Assembly (NCBI RefSeq): GCF_022458985.1
Contig: NC_061771.1
Coordinates: 16,484,001 to 16,548,000, forward strand
Length of the DNA stretch: 64,000 bases
Reading direction: 5' to 3'
Source: Mugil cephalus
Taxonomy: Eukaryota; Chordata; Actinopteri; Mugiliformes; Mugilidae
Shown piece by piece: positions 54,701 through 64,000 of this stretch. The notes under the pieces were generated by a model, which saw only the letters and a list, made by a program, of their open reading frames with translations, made no database searches and was not told the origin of the DNA. Numbering within the stretch: the stretch's first letter is position 1; every line of letters starts with the position of its first letter. The position numbers and the translations under genes were made by a program.

Positions 54701-55440
54701 TATATATATATATATATAGTTGCACTTTATACATTCATATGTAATAAAATATGTGTTGGTTGAGGATTTTATTTTACACTCAGCAACAGTAATATTATGA
54801 TTTTCTTTCCATCTGCAGTTTTTTCAGTGAAAACTACACAGTGGAGGCTCGTCAGGTGTTGTCTCATGCAAATCATCCTAAACTGGGGTAAGAGACATTC
54901 ATGTATGGGCATCAGCGTTTTAGTTTTCCACCTGTACTGTGACTTGAATCATCTGCATCACTTTCAGCAAAGCTATAGCTTGTTTTTTTTCAGTTTTTAT
55001 TATTAATATTATTATTAATAGCGTATTGATTGTGAAATGTACCTATTTTAGGTATTCATATGCTATAGTTGGCATCAACCTGACAGAGATGGCCTACAGC
55101 CTCCTGAAGAGTGGTGCTTTGAAACCACATTTCTACAATACAGTCCAGGGAACACCTGAGCTCCGTCACTTTCATCAGCTGTACTGTGAGTAAAAAAAAT
55201 AAAAATAAAATAAAAATATATGCCAGCTCCACACACAACATTTTCTAATAGAGGGTGAAATGTTTTTTCTTTCTTCCTCTAGGTTATCTGGCGTACGAAT
55301 TTGATAAATTCTGGGTGTCGGAAGAACCGGAGAGCATCATGCAGTTCAATCAATACAGAGAACAATTCCACAGCATTGTCAAGACACGTCTACAGGACCC
55401 TGATGTGACCCTCACACTGACTGCCACTTCTAAAAATTAA
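51770..55440 (+). CDS. elmod2: ELMO domain-containing protein 2 (ARF-family GAP)
   Basis: Eight coding exons: 51770-51914, 52000-52028, 52971-53068, 53170-53299, 53610-53743, 54819-54887, 55052-55185, 55283-55440. All are GT-AG and in phase, total 897 bases, 298 residues (human ELMOD2 is about 293). The N-terminus (LGSIWQYIYTSFLRYWLKWL, GKCELQRI) and the ELMO core match ELMOD2: LLQITGYSSLY, KQWGDIGFQGDDPKTDFRG, LGLINLV, HPKLGYSYAIVGINLTEMAY and FDKFW.EEPESIM. The Arg at about residue 168 in DFRGMG is the putative GAP arginine. ELMODs accelerate GTP hydrolysis on ARL2/ARF GTPases and act at lipid droplets, ER and mitochondria. Exon 2 is a 29-base microexon after an 85-base intron. The elmod2-ucp1-tbc1d9 order matches mammals. 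Confidence 0.95.
53973..54355 (+). mobile_element. Tc1-like DNA transposon remnant in an elmod2 intron
   Basis: Left end CACCAATCAGCCACAACAAT, right end 'cataatgttatgcctgatcg' then ATGTA: inverted repeats of a common teleost transposon. The interior is mostly deleted and shares 'aatgacactccttgatggca' with the copy at 25853-26182 (opposite orientation). Confidence 0.7.
54687..54719. repeat. (TA)n microsatellite
   Basis: TA-rich run interrupted by TGTG in the intron before elmod2 exon 6. Confidence 0.85.
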
Positions 55441-56310
55441 CACATGCCTCAGTTATCCTCTGACCTCTCCGAGGGGTAAGCCGGGAAAAAGAAAAAAAAA
55501 AAAACACTGCTCGACATTAACAACATTAAATCAGATTGGAACTGGGTGGTTCTGTAGAGTTGTGTATAAAAGGTGGACACGGATTGACGAGCAGCTTGGA
55601 TTGCTACCACTCATGGTCGATGGGCAGCGTCTCCAACGAATCTGTAGCTACAGTAGCCTCACATTCAAAAACCTAATTGTGTTGTCGTTTTCCCTTAGAA
55701 ATTTAACGCAGAAGTCTAAACCGCCTGTACGTCCATCTTTTATACATAGCCTATAGTCGATCTCTCATATTCTAATATCGAGTCCAGCAGTGGTCGTTTC
55801 AAACAGAGCACAAACCTGCCGTCCTATGCCTCAAAAGTTATTGTTCCAGTTGTTGATTCATCCATCAATGGGGGAGTGAGAGCTGCTGCAGGGGGCTGTA
55901 GCGACGACGGCGTTTTATTTCATGAGGCTTTTAAGCACTTTCAGTCAGCAAGCAACCAAACTGTAGCACCGAGGGAGAGAACAACGGAGGGGAAACGGCC
56001 GTATATTAGTTGTCTTGTTGTGTTTATTTGAGCAAAGCCTGCGTGTTCTCACAATTGTCCTGCTCAGGAATTTAATATTTATGTTGACCAATGTAAAGAA
56101 TGATTTCCTCTTTGTGACGCTCCATGGTGGTGCCCTCATCTCTAAAGCCGTGCATGGTTTAACGTGTCCCCACAGATGTCATTACTGTAATTCACAAACA
56201 TGTACGTCTTAACAATGATTCAGAAGTTTTGTTACCTGTCCTTTTATAATCGTGTCGTGATTTACTTATGAGGAATGCTATGTGACGACTTACACGTGTT
56301 GCTCCAAGTA

Positions 56311-56316
56311 AATAAA
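56311..56316 (+). terminator. elmod2: elmod2 polyadenylation signal
   Basis: AATAAA about 870 bases after the elmod2 stop, followed within 30-50 bases by a T/GT-rich stretch. The best 3' end for elmod2. Confidence 0.6.
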
Positions 56317-56406
56317 AACACATTCAATTTGAAGCCAGTTTCATGTCTGCGTGTCTAAAGGCGTAAGATAAAGAGGAGAGCCCAGGCTCTTAAACACGTC
56401 TCACAC

Positions 56407-56412
56407 TTTATT
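56407..56412 (-). terminator. ucp1: ucp1 polyadenylation signal
   Basis: TTTATT on the plus strand, AATAAA on the minus, about 300 bases after the ucp1 stop. Less than 100 bases from the elmod2 signal. Confidence 0.6.
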
Positions 56413-56711
56413 AAGCTACCGTACAGGTCTCCAAGTGCAAACTTGTGTCTATGACATTCACTCCCACAATGTATGGAATTGTTACAAATTATAAATATAA
56501 AAGGAAAGTGTGTTTTCTTCACATAAAGGCAAATTCAAGGCAGATTGTCCAGTATTCCTTTTCCAACAAGGGAAATCCTCGTCTGTCAGCGCAGGCTAAG
56601 AAGAGACAGAGCCGAACACAACCAGGGATTGGGAAGCGCTGGGTTTCCTCGTGGGTGTTTCAGCCCTGGGGTCGGGTCCAGGTTTTACCATCAAACGCTG
56701 ACACGGGAATC

Positions 56712-59700
56712 TCAGTTTGTGGCTTCAATCCTCTTCTTTGTGACCATCATCGCCCTCTTGATTTGCTCGAATGAGACGAACATCACTACGTTCCACGATC
56801 CCAGCCTCAGAAATGAGGGCACAAATCTACAAACAAAGACACAGTTTGAGAGGTTTGAGGTGAGGAGTGAAAGTTACCTACTAAGGTTTCATCATCAAAA
56901 TCTAAAATATATATTTATGCATTCTTTCATATTTATTTTACTACCAGTTATTTTACTTTTGAAACATGCAGCAAGTATTTTATTTATTTATTTTTTTTTC
57001 AAACAGAACTTTTAACACTATTTAATAGATCAAACCATGTTTGCACATTTAAACATCAAGTTTAAGAAAACTTATAATGAATGAATAAAACTGTCTTAAT
57101 GTAAAAACAGCTACTGGTGATGTTTTAACTGTAAATACCATTTCCCTTTAAAAATGGTCGGAAATGTACAATTTATTCAAAGTTAGCTTTCTCAAAATTT
57201 TTATTTCCTCATTCTAATTTAGAAATTTAGAAATCACCACTTCAGGAGCACTTGAAAAAAAAAACGGAGAGCGCAGTAGATTCAACTGTGTTTTCAATTC
57301 GGAGGCTGTGGTTTGTAGTGCTGATGCGCTTCTATTATTTTTGAAAACCCCATTAGTTCAGGGGTCTTCAACATTTTGCAGACCAATAAACACCAACCAC
57401 CTACTATACCCCTATACTACTAAACTATACCCCCTGCAGTGCCTCCCTCCTGTTGAAGACCTGTGGGGCTGGTCGATAAATAACAGACAACACAGTTAAG
57501 GATCATTATACTATCATGCATTCAAGTTCACTAGTGTCCCTAATGATTTGGTAGATACATTTTATGTTATTTGACCCAATTACATGTTTGTCTTCCAACC
57601 TGTTGTTTTTTGTCTGCTGTTTTTTTTAATGTGTGTATTTCTTTTTTCTTTAACAGTGATGAATAGAGATTACCAAAATCGCCTTGGTAACGACCCTTGA
57701 CTCTCATATGTCAACATGATGAAACCAGAACTTTGAACCTGTTCAGGTTCCTGTTTAAGATGAACGCAATTGTGATATAGATAAATATTACATGATACAT
57801 AATAGATAACTGTTTAAAAAAAAAAAAGTATTTCAGAAAATGTTCATACTAAAGAGTTGTTTTAAAGCAACAGTGTCCACAGTGGCACCTCTTAGTCTAA
57901 AGCCTAACCTCATTTATCTGCGGTGTCTCCTCTTGGTTAAATAACAGAAATTACTGATAGGGACGGTTTGTTCTGGGAGCACAGGGGATCAACTCACCCT
58001 TTGTAGAAAGCAGTCGGCCCCTCCTTCGTCATCATGGTCCAGGCGCAGTTGATAGCGCTCTTATACTGGCCCGGTGGTGAGTTCATGTACCTCGTCTTCA
58101 CCACGTCCACTGGGGAAGCGATCACCGTGGTGACGAAGCCGGCGCCAAACGCGGACACAAAGTGGCACGGCAGGTTGTCTGCGGGGGGAGAGTTGGAAAT
58201 AAAAAATTTTTTTTTCAATGAATGGCACTTACTCAGACGGACTGTGTTATCAGCTGTCTGGGTGTAGAAACCCCTGTCAGCAGACACCGTAATCTCTTGA
58301 TGGAGATAAACATCGTATATCCACTGTATTTACAGCACATGTCTGTTGTTATCAGCTGTGGAGGAGGTGAAGAGGGTGTGAGGGTCTCTGCCCAATCAGC
58401 TGTCTCCCTGGCATTTGCACGTGTGTGTACATTCACAGACTCTCACCTGACATCAGTTTGTGTCTGAGGAGGGCCTCTTTTATCAGGTCGTACGTAACCA
58501 GCTCTGTGCAGTTGACCAGCGCGTTTCTCGTGATGTTGGGCAGCGTTCCTGGATGAAAACACGTGAAAAGCCGCGCTTTTAATCGCAGCTGGAAATAAAG
58601 TTTTTTTTCCTACTCTTTTTTTTGTGACTCAAATGTCACCTTTCCAGAGTCCGCGCATGCCCTCGTTCTGGAAGATATGTTTGTAGGCCTGCATGGTGCC
58701 GTTGTAACGACGAGCCACGCCGTCCAGGTTCATCTGGGCCTGGAACCGGACCTTGACCACGTCGGTGGGTTGTGCGAAGGACACCGCCATGGCGCCTGTG
58801 GTGCATCCGGCCAGGATACGGATCAGTACACCAGGGTCTAGAGAAGCACAGGCAGGAACAACTCAGCTCACATTTATTATTTATTTCACTGGCGTGCCTT
58901 TTATCTACAACACTTCATCACAATGCAGACCGCCGAAATCCCTCATAAATTTTAGATAAAAGTTAACAAATAGATCAATTTCAAATATTTTGCCAAGACA
59001 AGAGACCTAATGTTCACTGAGAAGATTTCCTCTCAGATTATTTCTGCCTTGCAGTTTTACCCTTCTTTATTTTCCCCTATTTGTTTAGATTTTCTCCTGA
59101 ACTGAATTGTTTGTGGATATATTCCAAGTGCTGGGCATCATGTTTAATCTTGAACTCACTGTCTTTGCCACCGGTGTAAAAATTTTTCACATTGTCGTAG
59201 AGGCCGATTCTGATGGAGGCGAAGCACAGCTGCCTCTGCAGCCCGGCCACCAGCCCATTGTACAGAGACCTGGGCCCCTCGGTCCGGACCATGGTGGCGA
59301 TGGTCCCAAACACGCCTCTGTAGCGGATGCCCTCCACCGCCTGCTTCTCTCCCTGGATCTGGGGGAGGAGGAGGAGTCACAGATTGCATTCACATCCACA
59401 CAAGTAGAAAACCTTGGCCGCATGTTGTTGCTGCAGAATTGATCTTTGGGTGCTGAAGTGGACAAAGTCAAACCGCTCCGTCAATTGTGCCAACATCATC
59501 ACACTGTGCTCCTAAACAGTTGAACATCTGGTTAATTTTTTCACTGCCAACGAACGACTTAACTCTTAATTTGACTAAACAGGTACCTGTAGTCTGACTT
59601 TGGCTGTGTCCAGGGGAAATGTGATGAGGTCGGCTATACACGCTGCGGCCCCAGCGCTCGCCATCTTCACCCCCAAAGGAGGAGGAACATCTGAGGGTTT

Positions 59701-59712
59701 AAGTCCCACCAT
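56712..59712 (-). CDS. ucp1: Mitochondrial uncoupling protein 1
   Basis: Six coding exons: 59712-59587, 59358-59160, 58837-58640, 58548-58447, 58178-57998, 56826-56712. Phases agree; 921 bases, 306 residues. It is an inner-membrane carrier with the three mitochondrial-carrier motifs PLDTAK (33-38), PTDVVK (132-137) and PVDVVK (231-236), and the UCP segment starting [16 protein letters not shown]. Arg84, Arg182, Arg276 and Glu190 correspond to the nucleotide-binding residues of mammalian UCP1, and His214 is present. The His pair important for proton transport in rodent UCP1 is replaced by Asn145 and Asp147. UCP1, rather than UCP2/3, is assigned by position between elmod2 and tbc1d9. Mammalian UCP1 leaks protons for heat in brown fat; the role in fish is less clear. 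The last intron (57997-56827) is the longest. Confidence 0.95.
57359..57464 (-). mobile_element. hAT-type MITE fragment in the last ucp1 intron
   Basis: CAGGGGTCTTCAACATTTTG at the left and CTGTTGAAGACCTG at the right, inverted to each other; the 106-base interior is heavily diverged. Confidence 0.6.
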
Positions 59713-61447
59713 GTTTACCTGCACAGACGCACCAGATCAGCGCTCTCTCCTGGAAAAGCAGCACCACACAAACAACAACCGCTACACTAATCATTCATCC
59801 TCCTGAGTGAAAGGTAGACAAAAGCAGACTGACGATGTTAAACGCACTTACTCAGTTTGTCTCAAATTTAAACCTCCTTTTGATCCTTAAGTTCCAGACA
59901 GGATTCAGCTGGCCAGATTATAATCCATTCGGGGCCCCACTCCACAGAAAGGAAAGAAGCATCTTTTGCTCTGCATTTATATATTGTGTGGCTGGCTTTT
60001 TTTTTTTTTATGACATCCACAGGGAGAGGCGTTTCTGTGTGCTCCTGTACGCCCCGGTCAAATCAAAGTCCACTGACTGTCAGAAAGTCAATGTTCAATT
60101 TACCTCACAGTGCAGACTCTTTGCAGAAAAACAACCGTTTTACTTTCCCACTGTCTGACTTTAACTTCAGAATATTTTCATCTGAGTTTTGGTTTTATCT
60201 CTAATGTTATTCTCCCTCCACCAAACACAGTGAGCACCACATCCACTTTAATATCTCATTTATCGCTTCCATTCAACTTATGACAGGCAGCTTCTTAGTA
60301 TTAAGCACTTATTTACTTTATTACAAGTGTCGGTCCTAAACAGCAGTGATAATGGGGCAGTATCAGACCTGCCTTTGCTCTGCTATTGACAACACAACAA
60401 TGTGAACAACAGCGTTTAGAGCTGATCGGCCGAATCGCAATCTGTTCTGAAGGCTTTATAACCAAGGCTCAGAGGGCTTTCCCTTTAGCAGCCACATTGA
60501 ATCTTTAAAAAAAAGTGGTATTCGTTTGATGAGTTAATCTTCTTTGTTCATTCATGGTGCCTGTTGTCTGTCGCAGCTGCTGCGTCCGGTAAGAACCAGA
60601 TGTTGGGGAAATTAAAGTAGGGAAGCGTTGTGACATGAAGCCGACGACTGAAGTTCACCACGAAGCAGATAAGACCTTTGCTTCACACCATGTTTGGCCT
60701 CTAAGCAGTTTGGTAGCAGCGGAGTCTTTTTCACAATAAATGCACCGTCCGTCACCGGGAAAGAAAGAGGAGGAGGGAAACATGGGGATGTTCCTCTATT
60801 TACACATAAACTTTACTCATGCGGTAGAATAGTGTAGATCTGAGTTTGAAAATGTCAAATTATCATTAAATTATTCTAGCACAAGATGTTTTCAAATTGT
60901 TTTTTTCCCCAACAAACCAAATTATGCAGAATAAAACCCCACATGTAACCTTTTCACTCATTATTTCCGAGAAGCAGAGCATGAGGAATCTTCTCCGATA
61001 CATGGATTTATGACCATCCGCCGTGTATCTGAGAAGGGATCCCTGCTTTCAAGCTGCAGTGCATTCGTGTGGAGCTCAGTGGCGAGCTCGCCGAGCTGTG
61101 ATTGCTTCACTGTGACCACAACCTCTGTGTGTTTGCTCCACGGAGAAAGAGAAGGGGATTCTGCGTAACCGGCTGAGGTTTAAATGTCATCGCGCTGTCA
61201 CGCGCTGCTGTTGTGATTAAATGTATTAAAAAATAAACTGTCTGTTTGACGGGCACAGGGGAAACAAGATCATCAGTATCTGACATTAATATTCAGATCT
61301 TTTACTTCATTATAAAATACATTAGTGTCCAAAAAAAATGTACTTCAGTTGAAGATTATGCTCAAAATGTCTTAGTTATTTGGAAAAATCTAAAAATTGA
61401 ATCTATCAACTCAAATAGCATAGTGAATGTTATTTAAATTACATCTA
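59713..61447. other. ucp1 upstream region, nothing recognised
   Basis: No coding exon recognised. It should contain the ucp1 promoter, but I cannot place a start site from motifs alone. Around 61290-61330 a short stretch resembles the 'aaaatgtacttcag'-type teleost repeat. Confidence 0.4.
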
Positions 61448-62258
61448 CAGTGGTGTGAAAAAGTGTTGACCCCCTTCCTGATTTCTTATCTTTTTGTATG
61501 TTTGTCACACTTGAATGTTTCAGATCAAACTTAAAACTTAAAACAAACTTTAAATATTAGACAAAGATATCACAAGTAAACACTTCTTCACGAGGGAAAA
61601 CTAAATCCAAACCCACATGGTCCTGTGTGAAAAGTGATTGCCCCCTAAACCCAGTAACTGCTTGGGCCACGAGTAGCAGCAACAACTGCAATCAAACGTT
61701 TGTGATAACTTGCACAGAGTTTTTTTTTTTACAGCGAATTGTAATAATTCAGCCACATTGTAGGGTTTTCGAGCGTGAACCACCTTCTTACGGTCATGTC
61801 ACAGCATCTCGATGGGACTCAGGTCAGGACTTTGACTAGGCCACTCCAAAGTCTTCATTTAGCTTTTCTCCATCCATTTAGAGGTCAGACTTGCTGGTGT
61901 GTTTTGGATCATTGTCCTGCTGCAGAACCAAATTTTACTTCAGCTTGAGGTCACTAACAGATGGGTTTCTGGTAGACAGCAGAGTTTGTGGTTCCATTTA
62001 TCACAGCAAGTCTTCCAGGTCCTGAAGCAGCAATACCGCCCCAGACCATCACACTGCAGCATGATGTCTAGCTTTTGAGGGTCATTTTGGCCCACTTCAC
62101 TTCTATCGACTACTTCACAGGTTCTATTGAAGTGATTTCTTGATAGACAACAGGTGTGGCAGTAATCAGGCCTGGGTGTGGCTAGAGAAACTGAACTAAG
62201 GTGTAATAAACCACATGTTATGTTTTAACAGCGGAGTCAAACACTTTTTTTTCCCACT
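61448..62258 (-). mobile_element. Internally deleted Tc1/mariner element
   Basis: TA dinucleotides flank both ends (61446-61447 and 62259-62260). The left end is CAGTGGTGTGAAAAAGTGTT and the right end AAACACTTTTTTTTCCCACT. The minus strand still encodes pieces of a Tc1 transposase C-terminus (VHARKPYNVAELLQF, and a segment corresponding to QSPDLSPIE) and the N-terminal region near the right end. At 811 bp it has lost about half of a full element. Confidence 0.8.
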
Positions 62259-63615
62259 TAGTAACAACAACCTCCATTTAAAAACCGCATTTTGTGTTAT
62301 TGAGGAAGAAACTGACGAACTTCCTGTTCCTGTGAATCTAATACTGTTTGAGTTACAGTAAATCACAGGTTTTAGCTTTTGCAAGTGACATTTTCCCTTA
62401 AACGAGTTCTTAAACAAGTGATAATGCCACTTGGGAATTTGTAAAGCTGCATCCACTGTGGCTTCAACTCACTGTCGAGGAAATGGAGATTACATCCTGT
62501 CCCACCAGATGGCAGTAGCACCCACCACGCAGTCTGATGAAGTCGATGAAGAAGAGGCTTGAGGCGTTGTACTGTGCAGCACTGAATCAGCCATACTGTA
62601 ACTTTAATTAGATGGAGTGATACACAACGCACCAGAATCCAGAGTAATAAGACCAGGATGTTTAAAATGTAAACTATTCACATAAAAACAACTTTGAAAA
62701 TAAACAATATAAAAATGTTCAGAGCAAGAAATAAAAAATAAAATAAAAAATAAAATAAAAACGGAGTGCAGAAGGCAAGCAAATACAACTTAGTGGTTCA
62801 CATTATGTTGAAAATGTAAACAAACAGCATTTTAGTGTAAATATCTTTGAACACGTACTTTCCTTTGAGTTCCTGAACTATCGAAATGTTCTCGACAACA
62901 GTGACTGATGAGTAGTTTGCTTTTCAGCCAGTATGTGCTAATATCTTTTCCAACCTTACTGGTGTTGAAAATATTAAAAGAGGACTGGAGAAACTCTTTT
63001 TTTTTTCTCCAATTCTCCACTTATCCCTGGAGGCGAATATCCAGGGAGTCGTGGGTATTTGTGCGAAAAGGAGAACAGGATTTGCCAAAGTGACACACAG
63101 TTTTACACGATGGCGCGTGAAAATCCAGTCTACCGGTGAATTTTCACAGCTTCATTTCGCATTTGTTCACACCTTCATCCAGTGAGAAATGAAAGGAAAA
63201 GAACTGATTAGCAGCAAATGGAATCGTAAAGTAGGGAAGCAATAGTTTAGGAGGATACAATGTGGACTATAAATATCCCAGTGTGGTACTGTACGGTATC
63301 TGTGGACATTTACATCTACATAGCCTAAGAGTACTTGAGATTACAATATTAACACCTATGCATATTGTCTTATAAAGTACAGCTACTACATGTACACACT
63401 GATTTAATCTGGGCAAAGCATAATATTAATGTCCTGTTCCCTCTTAGCTGGGACAGAATCTAGTGATTGTTACATTGAGAGTCTTTCGTCTTTAAAATAC
63501 AAGGCTAAGAGAAGTTTTGGTCACACTCATCCTATCATACATTTTACATTTACCTTCGCTCTCCTGGAAAACACCACCGACTGATAATCACATGTGAGTC
63601 CGTGAAGTGAAAATC
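62259..63615. other. tbc1d9 3' UTR / intergenic sequence
   Basis: No coding signal. An AAATA/AATAA tract occupies about 62727-62760. The part next to the stop codon at 63616 is presumably tbc1d9 3' UTR; an ATTAAA on the minus strand (about 63402-63407) is a possible poly(A) signal. Confidence 0.4.
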
Positions 63616-64000
63616 TCAACCGGACAGCGAGATCTCATAGTCACTCGTGGACAGCAGGGGGCGCCCGACTTTGCGCACATTCTTGGCGTTGGTTATGCGG
63701 GCCGCCACCTCCGCTGGCTTCTCGAAGTAGCGCACCAGCGCCTGCTCAGTGAGGACCGAGGCCAGGAACTGCTCGAAAGTGATGGCCCAGTCTTTGTCGA
63801 TGCTGGTGCTGTGCGGCAGCCCCCGGTCGTGCGGCCCGGCGCCGTGAGGGCGACCGCCTCTTTCGCCGGTGGAGCCGCTGTCGCTGCGCACCAGCACCGT
63901 GTCGTCCGCGATGTCCTCGCACTGCAGCTTCTCGTCCAGCTCGTGGGAACCTGCGCTGAGCACCGAGTACGACGACATGGACGTGTCATCTTTGGTCTCA
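63616..64000 (-). CDS. tbc1d9: TBC1D9 C-terminus (last exon, partial)
   Basis: The open frame enters from the right edge (ETKDDTSMSSYSVLSAG) and ends with DYEISLSG and TGA at 63616, about 127 codons. DKDWAITFEQFLASVLTEQALVRYFEK and ARITNAKNVRK match the extreme C-terminus of TBC1D9/TBC1D9B, large proteins with two GRAM domains and a Rab-GAP TBC domain; those domains lie beyond the window. Position next to ucp1 points to TBC1D9 rather than TBC1D9B. The exon is GC-rich, unlike its surroundings. An acidic stretch (CEDIADD) precedes a Gly/Ser/His-rich insert. Confidence 0.85.
   Translation of the reverse strand, partial: ETKDDTSMSSYSVLSAGSHELDEKLQCEDIADDTVLVRSDSGSTGERGGRPHGAGPHDRGLPHSTSIDKDWAITFEQFLASVLTEQALVRYFEKPAEVAARITNAKNVRKVGRPLLSTSDYEISLSG

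Noticed and set aside
59107-59471. Overlapping frames of 77-111 codons on both strands over ucp1 exon 2
   Set aside because: Shadows of the GC-rich ucp1 exon 2; only the minus-strand frame with the mitochondrial-carrier sequence joins in phase to its neighbours.

Overview
This 64 kb window is vertebrate nuclear DNA, almost certainly from a teleost fish. The genes are interrupted by GT-AG introns, and the repeats are classic teleost families (Tc1/mariner with TA targets, hAT with 8-bp target duplications, non-autonomous MITEs). Gene order matches two stretches of human chromosome 4q: FAM13A-GPRIN3 (4q22) and ELMOD2-UCP1-TBC1D9 (4q31), here joined within 64 kb. Exons were assembled by hand from splice signals and reading phase; no alignment or RNA evidence was available.

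Layout. 1-5.1 kb: the first part of the RhoGAP domain of fam13a (minus strand, continuing off the left edge), with Tc1 and hAT debris in an intron. 5.1-10.9 kb: 5' region of fam13a, microsatellites and a CCAAT-bearing stretch, no coding signal. 10.9-32.8 kb: a 25-exon minus-strand gene whose exons join in phase to a 1398-residue open reading frame. It encodes an ovochymase-like protein: type II membrane anchor, four CUB domains, a serine protease domain, two more CUB domains and a second serine protease domain. 32.8-42.1 kb: gene-free, with one hAT copy near its right-hand gene side and simple repeats. 42.2-44.3 kb: gprin3, one coding exon, minus strand. 44.3-51.8 kb: upstream regions of gprin3 and elmod2. 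51.8-55.4 kb: elmod2, eight coding exons, plus strand. 56.7-59.7 kb: ucp1, six coding exons, minus strand, tail to tail with elmod2. 63.6-64 kb: the last coding exon of tbc1d9, minus strand, running off the right edge.

The most unusual item is the ovochymase-like gene. Both protease domains carry an intact His-Asp-Ser triad and a chymotrypsin-type Ser at the S1-pocket position, yet both activation sites follow Arg. CUB2 and CUB3 have each lost both cysteines of the first CUB disulfide. Every CUB unit is bounded by phase-1 introns. The gene lies between fam13a and gprin3, where I know of no such gene in mammals. Other observations include a hAT element with a perfect 8-bp target duplication, a 0.9-kb fold-back hAT element that appears to have moved as one unit, and a ucp1 lacking the mammalian His pair.
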